Shown here: piece after piece, positions 8,171 through 17,014 of the stretch
How positions within the stretch are numbered: position 1 is the stretch's first letter
Layout of the letters: every line of letters starts with the position of its first letter
Assembly: GCA_041691015.1 (NCBI GenBank)
Contig: JBEPVN010000008.1
Span: 1 to 38,339, forward strand
Source of the DNA: JBBSJT01 sp041691015
GTDB lineage: Bacteria > Chlamydiota > Chlamydiia > Chlamydiales > Parachlamydiaceae
DNA length: 38,339 nt
Direction: 5' to 3'
Program-made: the position numbers and the translations under genes
Notes under the pieces: model-generated
Databases searched by the model: none
What the model was told of the DNA's origin: nothing
Seen by the model: the letters and a program-made list of their open reading frames with translations, nothing else

Positions 8171-11100
8171 ATGTACGCTTAGCTCTTAGTCCATTTTCTT
8201 GTTCGATTTCTCGATTGTGCAAATAGAGTAAAGCAGGCGCTGCAATAAACAAGGTTGAAAGCGTTCCTACAATCACACCAAGCGTCATGACCAAGGCAAA
8301 TGCAAAGATTGATTTGCCCCCGAGGAATACAAGAGCTAGCAATACAAGCAATGTTGTACCAGAAGTCATCAATGTACGGCTTAAAGTAACATTTAACGCG
8401 TGGTTAATGATATCGCTATATTTTTGTTTTCTTAAAATAACCATATCTTCACGAATTCTATCAAAAACGATGATCGTATCATTCAAGGAATATCCGATGA
8501 TCGTCATGATCGCGCCGATAACTTGCAAGTCGATCTGAACCGGTAAGCCCATTTTATGGAACAGTGCCAAAATTCCCATCGTGATGATGATATCAAAGAT
8601 AAGTCCAATGACTGCTGCCATCGCAAACTTAAATTCAAAGCGGAACGTAATGTAAACTAAGATCATGAGCAACGCAAGGCTAAGACCGATCAGCGCATTA
8701 TTACGCATCGCATCAGAGAATTGACCGCTGATAACGCTCCAGTTTTTGTCAAGATTGTCTAACTGCGACGGAGCAATTTCCAAATGAGCGCTCTCCAAAG
8801 TATTGACAAGCCACACCATACGCGGATTGCTCTCATAGTTAAACGCGTATTTGCCTTCCTGTTCCACATCCGGCATTTGGTAGAAAGGATGACCCTTTTC
8901 TTCCATGCTTGTTCCAAGCTGAATGCGCAGCTGATTTGGCTTGCTAAGTTCCCTTACTTGAAAATCATTTGTCGTAGCGCCTTTTGCAAGAAGCGCATCT
9001 ATTGTTTTAAGACGGTAGTCTGTATCATTACCTTTTTCTTCAAGTTCCACGTTTAAGGAATAGCCGCCTGTAAAATCCATGCCGAGCATTGATTTGCCTT
9101 GCGAGATGAAAAGAAAGGATCCAACTAACATCATGACAGCTGAAATGCAGAGCGCTTTTTTCGTCTGCTTTAAGAAGTCAAAATGTGTTTTACCGATAAA
9201 TTGTGCCATATCGAGCGATTTATTTTTTGGATTTTGTACCCAGCCTGCAAAGAAATAACGCGTCATGAATAACGCTGTGAACATTGAGGATACAATACCT
9301 ATGATCAATGTGACAGCAAATCCTTTGATCGGACCTGAATCGAATTGTATCAAGATTAAAGCTGCGATGATTGTTGTGATGTTAGAATCAACAATTGCGC
9401 TAAAAGCCTTGCGGTATCCGGCAGAAATGGCAGAGCCTAGTCTTCCGGAGATTTTAAACTCTTCGCGAATTCTTTCAAAAACAAGCACGTTTGCATCAAC
9501 TGCCATACCGATCGTTAAGACAATCCCTGCAATTCCTGGCAGTGTCAGAGCAGCATCTAAGTTTTGAAGGATGCCCCACATGATCAAAATATTAAATAAG
9601 ACAGCGCATGAGGCAACAATACCTGCAAAACGGTAATAGCCGATCATAGCAACGACAACGAGGGCTAAAGCCACAAGCGATGCCACAATTCCTCGTGTGC
9701 GCTCTTCTTTCCCAAGTTCTGGACTTACGTTTTCTTCCGAGAGAATTTTTGGCGTAAAGCTTAAAGACCCGGCTTTTAAGTCTGCAGATAGCTGTGTCAC
9801 TTCACGTTGAGAGAAGCGTCCGCTAATAGAGCCACCCTCTCTTAATGATGCGCGAAGCGTAGGCTGCGTGATGATTGTTCCGTTTAGAACAACTGCCATG
9901 CGCCATCCATGACCTGCTGAATATTGCTCTCTTGGCGTACCTGTAATCTTATCTTGAGAGAACTGCGAAGTCCAGGAATAGAGAGATTCCCTTGGACTTG
10001 TTTGTTCCCGAGCTTCTGATCCCTCATAAGATTTTTTAACATTAAAGGACAAAGTATTGCCCTCTGATGGGTCATACCCTACTTGTACGTTTGTCAGGCT
10101 TGATCCTTCCAACGCAAAATTATGGAATAGAACGAGCAATGGATGCAACTGGCGATTCCAGTCCGCAACATCATCTCCTCGCATCAGGCCAATTGTTGAC
10201 AATGTGTCGTTAAATGCAGATGAGCCATTTTTATCATTTGGATTTGCAAGACGAAGGCCTTGATCAAAAAGAATTTGGGCATTTTCGCTTCTTGGGTGCG
10301 CAATTTCCACATTAACTTCATCGCCGCCAAAATGGTTCCAGGCGATTTGGTTAATGCTGTCAATGTCTTTTCTGTTTGTGACAACAGCTTCATTCCAGAC
10401 ATCTTGAAGAAAAGCGTTTACATATTTGTTCAAATCAGGATTTTGAGTGCTGAATTTTTCATTTACAATGTGGAAATACATTGCGGATGCTTTTATAAGG
10501 TCAGCTGCGCTCATTCCTTGGGATCCAGGGAAATCCAGGATGATATTATTGCTTTCGATGTGGATCGCTCTTTCTGCAACTCCCATCTTGTTAATACGTG
10601 TGTATAATTCGTTTACAGCCTGGTTTAGGTCGTCAGGATTTGTAACAGTTTTTCCGTTGTGGTCTCTTAAACCTATGCGGACTGTTTTTCCTCCGGACAA
10701 ATCAAGACCCCATTTTAGAATTTTGCGATCATCCCCACGGAAGTATTTGGCAAAACTTAAAGCAAAGTTTTGAAAGTATGGGTTTTTTGTCGGAGCCGGT
10801 ATTTCATAGCGTTTAGTTGTGTCCAAATTAACTTGAGCTGCATCATATTCTTCCTTCCACTTAAGTAAGTCTTCCTGGATGCGGTCATCAATTTTATTTA
10901 GGGCAATAATGCGTTGCTCGACATTTGAGAAGTCCAATACTGCGTAGCGTTTGCTGCCTTTTACTGCAAAGTCTTCTCTTGTTGCTTTAAGCAGGTTTCT
11001 ATAAAAACCGTTAAGCTCGAAAATGTAATCATTGCTAAATTCTTTTGAAAGACCATAGGATGACCCAGGATAGCCTATAAAGCCGTTTAGCTGCATGATT

Positions 11101-12734
11101 TGATTAAGTTCTCCGATATCTTTAGAGAGCTCTTGAGCCTCCGGAGTATTTGGATTGGATGCATGTTTTTGCATGATCGTATCCAAGCCTTTTGCAATCA
11201 CATAAATCGACCCTTTTTGGAAACCGGCAGGAGAGCTTTCTGATTCCATTGCAGGAGCAAAAACTACGAGCCCAAGCTTCTGATCTTCCTTTGGCAATTT
11301 TTTGAAAGAATCGTAGTCGTAGACCGGATAGCTTTCTTTGCTAAGATCGATATGGCTTCTGTCCCATGAGGACTTTAACTCTGCTGTAAGCTGTTCGGAC
11401 TGAATTTTTGCCAAATAGCCTGTATCAAAAGTTAAAACGCTTTTAGTGTCTGGCAATTGGTTTAATTTGACTGCAAAAGTATCTGCTGTCGGAAGAATTT
11501 CTTCATCGGAGAATCTTGAAGCTCTTGCAATATCATTGATGATAAGCTGGTTGAGCTTTTCTTTTGCGATGTTTTCAGATTCGCCTTTTGCGTCACTTAA
11601 ACGTGCAGCTTGCACATCGTCAAAAAATTTCAATTCAATTCTGTCGCTATTCCAATCGATGATGAGTGCTTCGACAAATGGGTTTGTTCCATTTAGGCTG
11701 ATCTCTAATGTTTTGCTTTCAGCTTTAGCATCTTTCCTTGCAAGTTCATTTTGGATATTTTCCAAAGTCAAAGGATTTTTTGCATTTTTTAGTTCTGCGC
11801 GATTTTTTTGGATGAGGGCTGAAGCATTTTTTAAGGCTTGGATCTCTTTTTCCAAGAGGGCAAGACGCATTTGTTTTGCTGAATCCAAAAATTCCTTTGC
11901 TTCTTTTACTTTTGCCTGTTCTGCAAGAAGAGCTTGTTTTTCAGCTTCCAGAGTGACAGTTAAAGCGCTGTTTTTGGTTTCGTACTTTTGGATCAATTCT
12001 TCCTTGTTTCCTTGATCAATCTGTACAATGCTTTCATGATAGCGCTTTAAAGCTTTAGGATTTTGGCTTAACGCTTTTTCTGTTTCGACAATTTCTTTTG
12101 CAAAAGAAATGATGGCATCCTTATTGCCCTCTTCGCTTCTTGCGATATTTTCAAGCTGGACACCGAATTTGCTTGAATTGCCAAAACCCAAAGCCATTTC
12201 TGTAGCTCTGTCAAATGTAATTTCTTTGTAAAGATCTGTAATTTTACCGTTTTCATCTTGACGCGCAGCAAAATGGAAAAATTTATTAGTATCGCTTGGA
12301 TTTAGACGCACATCGATTTTTCTTGCGACAAAAACCTTAAGAGGGTCCGAGTTTGCTTTTTCCGTATAAAGTTCAAGCTGGGCTGGAATGAATGAAATGT
12401 GCTCTCCAGCTCTTGGAAGGAACTTTTTAAAAAGATTGGCGTCATTTTGATTTTTAAAGGTAACTTCAATAAGGCGTGGATCGTTTGCCTTCATTTCGAC
12501 AGAATTTGGCTTCACTTTAAGAAGGTTTGTAAAGGACCAAATCCATTCTACGGAGTTCTTTTCTAAATCATTAACACGCTCAACAATTTGATGGGCGACA
12601 GTTTCTGCGCGCGGTGCATTGATCGGTTCGTTCAGCGGTTTGCTGTAAAAAAAGATTGTAGGCAATATGTTATATATTGTCAGGGCAATGACCGCTACAA
12701 TCAGATAAAACTGCCAACGTTTTTGCTTTTCCAT
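8169..12734 (-). CDS. secDF: fused protein-export membrane protein SecDF
   Basis: One 1521-residue polypeptide joins SecD and SecF, the RND-like pair that uses the proton gradient to assist Sec export. The SecD half has an N-terminal membrane helix, the P1-head motif LDLSGGKTVRIGL (near residue 695) and the membrane motif GMAVDANVLVFERI. The SecF half has GMDFTGGYSLNVEL and GYSLNDTIIVFDRI. The N-terminal extracytoplasmic region is unusually long and holds a charged, coiled-coil-like stretch (about residues 230-340). Chlamydiae are known for fused SecDF. The ATG at 12734 is chosen over an upstream TTG at 12740 because GGGAAG is then about nine bases away. It appears monocistronic. Confidence 0.95.
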   Translation of the reverse strand: MEKQKRWQFYLIVAVIALTIYNILPTIFFYSKPLNEPINAPRAETVAHQIVERVNDLEKNSVEWIWSFTNLLKVKPNSVEMKANDPRLIEVTFKNQNDANLFKKFLPRAGEHISFIPAQLELYTEKANSDPLKVFVARKIDVRLNPSDTNKFFHFAARQDENGKITDLYKEITFDRATEMALGFGNSSKFGVQLENIARSEEGNKDAIISFAKEIVETEKALSQNPKALKRYHESIVQIDQGNKEELIQKYETKNSALTVTLEAEKQALLAEQAKVKEAKEFLDSAKQMRLALLEKEIQALKNASALIQKNRAELKNAKNPLTLENIQNELARKDAKAESKTLEISLNGTNPFVEALIIDWNSDRIELKFFDDVQAARLSDAKGESENIAKEKLNQLIINDIARASRFSDEEILPTADTFAVKLNQLPDTKSVLTFDTGYLAKIQSEQLTAELKSSWDRSHIDLSKESYPVYDYDSFKKLPKEDQKLGLVVFAPAMESESSPAGFQKGSIYVIAKGLDTIMQKHASNPNTPEAQELSKDIGELNQIMQLNGFIGYPGSSYGLSKEFSNDYIFELNGFYRNLLKATREDFAVKGSKRYAVLDFSNVEQRIIALNKIDDRIQEDLLKWKEEYDAAQVNLDTTKRYEIPAPTKNPYFQNFALSFAKYFRGDDRKILKWGLDLSGGKTVRIGLRDHNGKTVTNPDDLNQAVNELYTRINKMGVAERAIHIESNNIILDFPGSQGMSAADLIKASAMYFHIVNEKFSTQNPDLNKYVNAFLQDVWNEAVVTNRKDIDSINQIAWNHFGGDEVNVEIAHPRSENAQILFDQGLRLANPNDKNGSSAFNDTLSTIGLMRGDDVADWNRQLHPLLVLFHNFALEGSSLTNVQVGYDPSEGNTLSFNVKKSYEGSEAREQTSPRESLYSWTSQFSQDKITGTPREQYSAGHGWRMAVVLNGTIITQPTLRASLREGGSISGRFSQREVTQLSADLKAGSLSFTPKILSEENVSPELGKEERTRGIVASLVALALVVVAMIGYYRFAGIVASCAVLFNILIMWGILQNLDAALTLPGIAGIVLTIGMAVDANVLVFERIREEFKISGRLGSAISAGYRKAFSAIVDSNITTIIAALILIQFDSGPIKGFAVTLIIGIVSSMFTALFMTRYFFAGWVQNPKNKSLDMAQFIGKTHFDFLKQTKKALCISAVMMLVGSFLFISQGKSMLGMDFTGGYSLNVELEEKGNDTDYRLKTIDALLAKGATTNDFQVRELSKPNQLRIQLGTSMEEKGHPFYQMPDVEQEGKYAFNYESNPRMVWLVNTLESAHLEIAPSQLDNLDKNWSVISGQFSDAMRNNALIGLSLALLMILVYITFRFEFKFAMAAVIGLIFDIIITMGILALFHKMGLPVQIDLQVIGAIMTIIGYSLNDTIIVFDRIREDMVILRKQKYSDIINHALNVTLSRTLMTSGTTLLVLLALVFLGGKSIFAFALVMTLGVIVGTLSTLFIAAPALLYLHNREIEQENGLRAKRT

Positions 12735-12956
12735 GGGCAATACTTCCCTTTTAGTTAAGTGCTAGATTAAAACAAAGATCTTGAGGTAAAAGGGTAGGAT
12801 ACCAAATCGAGCAAAAATAGAAAAGGGGAAAACAATATTTATCAATAAATTTTAATTCATTATGACAAAGGGAGTAGAAAGTTTGTCTGATATGTAAAAA
12901 TTAATTTAAAGTTGAATTGGAACGTACTTTAAGCTTTAGTCAAATACCGTCAAAAC

Positions 12957-12996
12957 AAAAAAAGCCCATATACCTTAAAAGTATATGGGCTTTTTT
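12957..12996 (-). terminator. rho-independent terminator of the nucleotide transporter gene
   Basis: A perfect 10-bp stem GCCCATATAC / GTATATGGGC (12964-12973 and 12981-12990) with a 7-base loop. It has A7 on one side and T6 on the other, so it could work in both directions. It is placed 28 bases beyond the stop of the minus-strand transporter gene. The stretch 12741-12956 between it and secDF is AT-rich and shows no gene. Confidence 0.85.
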
Positions 12997-13023
12997 AAAT
13001 AGCGTTAGCTATTTATTTGCAAT

Positions 13024-14628
13024 CTATGAAGTTGCAGGTGCGCCATCTGTAGATGCAGTTTTTGCTTCGACAGGTTGTGCAGCAGCAGTAGCTTGGTTTT
13101 CTGTAAGGTCTTTAAAGCGTTTGCTTAGGCCAAACACTGAAAGTACCCATAGAAGTACGATACCGACAGCAACAGGTGCGATGATCGGCACTAGCTGATA
13201 AAGAGCGCTTCCTGAGAACGCTGTAAGAAGTCCCATTTGGATATAGGAACCGGCAGATTTACCGCCTCTACCACCAATAACGTCAACTGCAGCTTTACCT
13301 TTAACTTTTAGTTCCGGGTCCAAAGGAATGTATGCCATTTCTTTTGTCGGATCAAAAAGAGAGTATTTTACAGCTTTACCAAATGCGTTTACAAAAAGGC
13401 CGATACCAACTGCAAATACGATCAATTCTTTGTTGATCACGCCTTTGCTGATAGCATCAACAATTTTCATGCCTTCTGGTAGAAGAGTATTGTTGTAATA
13501 AATCACGCCAAAGAACGCAAGGATACCTGTAATTAATACAGCAGGTGTGATAAGAGCGCAAGTTCTCCAGCTAAAGTTACGTAGCAAGTTGCTTCCAATC
13601 AACATCAGGATAACTGCGATACCGCCTGTAACTGTTGACAATCCACCCATAACTTGGTTGTATTCAACTTCTGTCGGGTAAGCAATCTTGATCTGACCTT
13701 TCCATACTCCTTCAAATAGGTTAATGGATACGCCATAAGCAAGTACTAACATCGCAATCAAGCCAAGGTATGGAGACTGAAGGATGTATTTAAAGCTCTC
13801 AGACATGGAAAGTTTAGCTTTTTTCTTCTTGCCTTCGCCCATAGCTTCTGGGTTGTAGTAGCGAATGTCTGTTAAGACGTAGCGGTTCATGTAGTAGAAT
13901 GTTCCGAGAAGAAGAATGCCTGCTACGATAACAAATGCCATCAAATACTGAAGCATCAAACCTGTTGATTCGTTACGGCTTAAGCCCATTGCATGAATAG
14001 AGCCTGAAATGTAAATAATTGCAGGACCAGATAGTAGAAGACCAAAGTTTCCTAAAAATCCGAACATTCCATAAAAACGGCGTGCTTCTTTTACTGGAGT
14101 GATAGAGTTTGCAAACTGCCAGAAAAGTAGAGATAATACAGCGCTTCCCCAAAGTTCTGATAAGATGTAAAACAGTGTATATGTCCAGTTTCCAACAAGC
14201 GGGATAATCCAGGTTAAATTAGGATACATGGCTTGGTAGTTGTTGATTGTTTCCAAACTCATATGAAGCGAGTCTACAAACGGGTAGATGCAATAAGGAT
14301 ATAATCCAAAAAATATCAAGAAAGGAAGAGCGGTTGCGTAAAAGAGACCTTCTTTATTAAAGAGGTTTGCAGCTTTTGTATAAAGAACCATGAAAAGAAC
14401 AGCTGAGGCCGTTACTCCGATTCCTTTTGCAAATGCCAAGCTTTCTGCGCCAGCTCCTGGAGCATTGACCAATATGGCGTCTTTTGTGTCGCGCAGAACT
14501 GTATAAATGAACAGAATGCAGAACATCATAATGCCCATAGGCAGAAATTTTTTGATTTCACTAGAGTGTATCGGCCATACCAACTTTCGCCAACCCGTAA
14601 ACTCTTGTTGATCCATTTTTTGAGACAT
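13024..14628 (-). CDS. nucleotide transporter, ATP/ADP-antiporter (NTT/Tlc) family
   Basis: Integral inner-membrane protein of 534 residues with about 12 hydrophobic segments, belonging to the plastid/chlamydial/rickettsial nucleotide transporter family. The characteristic N-terminus is present: SSEIKKFLPMGIMMF followed by YTVLRDTKDAILV. Later there is a conserved PTKEMAYIPLDPELKVKGKA segment. The C-terminal tail (about 30 residues) is hydrophilic and Ala/Thr-rich. Such proteins exchange host ATP for ADP or import other nucleotides; the isoform substrate cannot be told from sequence. The start has AAAGGAA upstream. A 10-bp hairpin (14734-14756) lies in the likely 5' leader. Its neighbour is the basic 177-aa gene; this pair followed by ytg genes resembles C. 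trachomatis CT065-CT070 (from memory). Confidence 0.93.
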   Translation of the reverse strand: MSQKMDQQEFTGWRKLVWPIHSSEIKKFLPMGIMMFCILFIYTVLRDTKDAILVNAPGAGAESLAFAKGIGVTASAVLFMVLYTKAANLFNKEGLFYATALPFLIFFGLYPYCIYPFVDSLHMSLETINNYQAMYPNLTWIIPLVGNWTYTLFYILSELWGSAVLSLLFWQFANSITPVKEARRFYGMFGFLGNFGLLLSGPAIIYISGSIHAMGLSRNESTGLMLQYLMAFVIVAGILLLGTFYYMNRYVLTDIRYYNPEAMGEGKKKKAKLSMSESFKYILQSPYLGLIAMLVLAYGVSINLFEGVWKGQIKIAYPTEVEYNQVMGGLSTVTGGIAVILMLIGSNLLRNFSWRTCALITPAVLITGILAFFGVIYYNNTLLPEGMKIVDAISKGVINKELIVFAVGIGLFVNAFGKAVKYSLFDPTKEMAYIPLDPELKVKGKAAVDVIGGRGGKSAGSYIQMGLLTAFSGSALYQLVPIIAPVAVGIVLLWVLSVFGLSKRFKDLTENQATAAAQPVEAKTASTDGAPATS

Positions 14629-14733
14629 AGAAATTCCTTTATTAAGTGGCTAAATACCTTGACTTCCAATATATTTGTTAAAAGAAGAGGTAGTGCCATT
14701 TGAATTTTGATTCTATACCTACAAAACCTTCAT

Positions 14734-14756
14734 AACCTTAAAGTTTCTTTAAGGTT
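14734..14756. other. hairpin in the upstream region of the nucleotide transporter
   Basis: AACCTTAAAG-TTT-CTTTAAGGTT makes a perfect 10-bp stem with a 3-base loop, about 105 bases before the transporter start. A second small palindrome, GACGAAAC/TTTTCGTC, lies near 14780-14800. No T-run follows on either strand. Apart from these and the terminator at 14874-14926, the 313-bp gap 14629-14941 shows no gene, and no convincing promoter could be picked. Confidence 0.35.
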
Positions 14757-14873
14757 TCTAAGGGTTTTGAAAAGACATAGTCGACGAAACTTTTCGTCAT
14801 TTAATATGATACAGTGTGTCAGAATCAAAAATAAATGTCAATTAATATGTTTTAAGCAATTAGCTTGGAAATG

Positions 14874-14926
14874 AAAAAGCCTTCGAACTTTAATAATGCA
14901 AATTGCATATTTTTCGAAGGCTTTTA
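14874..14926 (-). terminator. rho-independent terminator of the 177-aa basic protein gene
   Basis: The stem AAAAGCCTTCGAA (14875-14887) pairs with TTCGAAGGCTTTT (14913-14925). The 25-base interior contains its own palindrome (ATGCAAATTGCAT). On the minus strand the stem is followed by a T-tract. It begins 16 bases after the stop of the 14942-15475 gene. Confidence 0.75.
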
Positions 14927-14941
14927 TTAGTTTGAACTAAA

Positions 14942-15475
14942 TTAAGCAGGAACTGTATTTGCCAAAGCGTGTTGGCTATTTACGATTTCTGCATATGAGT
15001 GCCAAAGATCCTGGTCAATGTGACCATGTCTGATAGAAGAGATGAGTTCGCGCTTGATCGAACGAAGATCTTTCTTTGGTGTCAATTTGCGGATCATGTC
15101 TCTGTCGCCTGCTGTTCTTGCGATATGAAGCATTCTATCGATGTCTTGCTTTGTAAAAACAATTTGATCGCGACGTTTTCTTGAACCGCGAGCAGCTCTT
15201 TGTTTTGGCGCAACATTGGTTGGTTTGTCAACATTTACGATGAATTTTGAGATCATTGCGTGGAGTTTTTCCGGCTCTTCTGATCTCATTTTTCTCATTG
15301 TAAAGTGATGAATATAGCCGATTCCTGTAGGTGATGGAATATAGCGGCAAATGTCATTTTCTTTTTTACCGTTGATTTTTTTTGTGGCAGCACTAATTAA
15401 ATTGTCTAATTGCTTGAGGTCTTGCTTAGTTTTTTCTTGAGTTGCGCTCATGGTTAGATTACCTACCTTTATCAT
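14942..15475 (-). CDS. small basic protein of unknown function, chlamydial neighbour of the nucleotide transporter
   Basis: I recognise no domain. The protein is 177 residues, or 169 if it starts at the internal ATG at 15451 (MSATQEK), which has GGTAGG a short distance upstream; the ATG at 15475 has only an AAAGAAAA stretch. It is soluble-looking, with no signal peptide or membrane segment. It is rich in Lys and Arg, most clearly in the middle (PKQRAARGSRKRRDQ), and otherwise helical. That basic centre could bind nucleic acid, but this is inference. Its position between a nucleotide transporter and (after two inserted genes) ytgA suggests it is the counterpart of C. trachomatis CT066, also uncharacterised. 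It has its own terminator. Confidence 0.75.
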   Translation of the reverse strand: MIKVGNLTMSATQEKTKQDLKQLDNLISAATKKINGKKENDICRYIPSPTGIGYIHHFTMRKMRSEEPEKLHAMISKFIVNVDKPTNVAPKQRAARGSRKRRDQIVFTKQDIDRMLHIARTAGDRDMIRKLTPKKDLRSIKRELISSIRHGHIDQDLWHSYAEIVNSQHALANTVPA

Positions 15476-15692
15476 GTTTATTTTTGTTTTCTTTTGTTTT
15501 CTTTTTAAACTTTTTTCTTCATACCCAATTGCAATTCTTTAGTTCTAATTGGTATAGACTTAATGATTTATGTATTTTTTAACAGAGTGTTTTTTAAGTC
15601 TGTTTTTAATTTACTAAAACCTATTATAGCTTTATAGGTTTTTTTTGCAACATAAAATTAATTATGAATGAAAAAATATTTCATTAGTTTCA

Positions 15693-15721
15693 TTGATAGG
15701 AATAGTGGAATCAGATAGAAT
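15693..15721 (+). promoter_or_regulatory. predicted promoter of the mrp-DUF971 pair
   Basis: -35 TTGATA (15693-15698), 17-bp spacer, -10 TAGAAT (15716-15721). Transcription would begin near 15728. That leaves almost no leader for an ATG at 15731 but about 33 bases for the ATG at 15761, so the later start is preferred. The rest of 15476-15692 is very AT-rich without a gene. Confidence 0.55.
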
Positions 15722-15760
15722 GATTTTTCTATGTTAAATAAATGTGAGGCTTTGAAATTA

Positions 15761-16606
15761 ATGCCCCTTGAAATGTATCAAAAAAAAACTCAAATTCCCC
15801 CCAAAATCAAGCAAATTATTGCCATTGCAGCAGGAAAGGGCGGGGTTGGAAAGTCAACTGTGACAGTCAATTTAGCGCTCGCTTTAAAAAAACTAGGAGC
15901 GTCTGTCGGCGTATTGGATACCGATATATATGGTCCCTCTGTCCGAATGATGCTTCCAGAAGATTTGATGCCTATTCAAAAAGGGGAGCAAATCACGCCC
16001 GCTCTTTGTAAAGGAATTCCTATGATTTCCATGGCCTATTTCAGGCCGGACAATCAAGCATCTGTAGTACGCGCGCCTATTGCGAACGGAATCATAAAAC
16101 AATTTTTAAAAAATGTTGTTTGGGGCGATCTTGATTATCTATTAATTGATTTTCCTCCGGGAACTGGAGACATTCAACTCACGCTTTCACAAGAAGCTAA
16201 TTTGACGGCAGCTTTAATGGTTACGACTCCGCAAAATGTAGCAGTCATGGACGTTCGAAAAGCGATGGACATGTTTTCAAAAGTCCGTGTGCCGATTCTT
16301 GGAATTGTTGAAAATATGAGTTATTACCTCCACGAACAAACAAATGAAAAAATCTATGTATTTGGAAAAGACGGGGGTTTGAGACTTAGCAATGAGGCAG
16401 GTGTTCCTTTCTTGCAGCAGATTCCTTTAAATGGTAAAATTTGCGAATACGGCGATCTTGGAAAATCTTTGTTTGAAGGTGAAGAGACGGTTTGTTCTGA
16501 AGCATTTATGGAACTTGGGAAGCAATTTATAAGGCATTTAAACCTTTTAAATGAAGAGGGCATGCGTTCTGTTCAAGGTTTTAATCTAAAATGGAAGGAG
16601 ATGTAG
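15761..16606 (+). CDS. Mrp/NBP35-type P-loop ATPase, predicted Fe-S cluster carrier, lacking the CxxC motif
   Basis: Member of the Mrp/ApbC/NBP35 family of P-loop ATPases that carry Fe-S clusters. The deviant Walker A is GKGGVGKST, and YLLIDFPPGTGD and TTPQNVAVMDVRK are typical. At ENMSYYLHEQTNEKIYVFGK, where most bacterial Mrp proteins have CPxC to hold a bridging cluster, no cysteine is present. The N-terminal MIP18/DUF59 domain common in longer Mrp proteins is also absent. The protein is 281 residues from the ATG at 15761 (TGAGG upstream); an in-frame ATG at 15731 would sit on the predicted transcription start. One base separates its stop from the GTG start of the DUF971 gene, so the two are probably coupled. 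Plant HCF101 joins the same two domains. Confidence 0.88.
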   Translation: MPLEMYQKKTQIPPKIKQIIAIAAGKGGVGKSTVTVNLALALKKLGASVGVLDTDIYGPSVRMMLPEDLMPIQKGEQITPALCKGIPMISMAYFRPDNQASVVRAPIANGIIKQFLKNVVWGDLDYLLIDFPPGTGDIQLTLSQEANLTAALMVTTPQNVAVMDVRKAMDMFSKVRVPILGIVENMSYYLHEQTNEKIYVFGKDGGLRLSNEAGVPFLQQIPLNGKICEYGDLGKSLFEGEETVCSEAFMELGKQFIRHLNLLNEEGMRSVQGFNLKWKEM

Positions 16607-16607
16607 C

Positions 16608-16913
16608 GTGGAGATTTTTGGCGTAAAAGAAATAACTCAAAAGGACAACCATACATTTGCCATTAATTGGACCGATGATAAGCTCTTATATTATCGGTTG
16701 AGCGATCTGCAAAAAAATTGTCCATGCGCTAACTGCGTTGATGAAATTACAGGAAAGCGCCTTCAAAATGAAGCTCTATTAAAAGACGATGTACGCGCTG
16801 TAAACGTTATAAGCGTTGGCAGATATGCTTTAAGGGTGCAATTTACAAGCGGTTGTTCGCAAGGTATTTTTGGATTTGACACGTTACGGATGTGCGGAAA
16901 GGAAATTGCATGA
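16608..16913 (+). CDS. DUF971 domain protein
   Basis: A 101-residue protein matching the DUF971 / gamma-butyrobetaine-hydroxylase N-terminal-like fold: INWTDDKLLYYRLSDLQ, then CPCANCVDEITGKR, and a C-terminal FGFDTLRMC. The cysteine set CPCANC plus two later Cys could bind metal or an Fe-S cluster; this is inference from the motif. It starts with GTG at 16608, decided by AAGGAG seven bases upstream, directly after the Mrp stop. The DUF971 domain is fused to Mrp-type ATPases in plant HCF101, so a joint role in Fe-S cluster transfer is plausible. Confidence 0.82.
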   Translation: MEIFGVKEITQKDNHTFAINWTDDKLLYYRLSDLQKNCPCANCVDEITGKRLQNEALLKDDVRAVNVISVGRYALRVQFTSGCSQGIFGFDTLRMCGKEIA

Positions 16914-17014
16914 GTTCCAAGTTTCATGGACAAAATGGAGATACCGGACTTTGTAATGTCTATTTTTTCCCTAAAACTTGAGACTTGTGTGAGTTTTTAT
17001 AATAAAGGTTAGCT

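Noticed and set aside
11446..12015. 189-codon open frame opposite secDF
   Set aside because: It is antisense to the Lys/Glu-rich coiled-coil part of SecDF, which gives Phe/Ser/Ala-rich nonsense on the other strand. No independent start signal is present.
14942..15475. Histone H1-like protein (Hc1/Hc2) for the basic 177-aa gene
   Set aside because: It is basic but lacks the Lys/Ala/Pro pentamer repeats of Hc2 and the Hc1 N-terminal pattern. A histone-like name is not justified.
16978..17003. TTGAGA...TATAAT as a promoter for ytgA
   Set aside because: The -10 is perfect, but the spacer is only 14 bp and the start of transcription (~17010) would cut off the ribosome site before the ATG at 17015. 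The operon promoter is probably elsewhere, or transcription comes through from mrp-DUF971.
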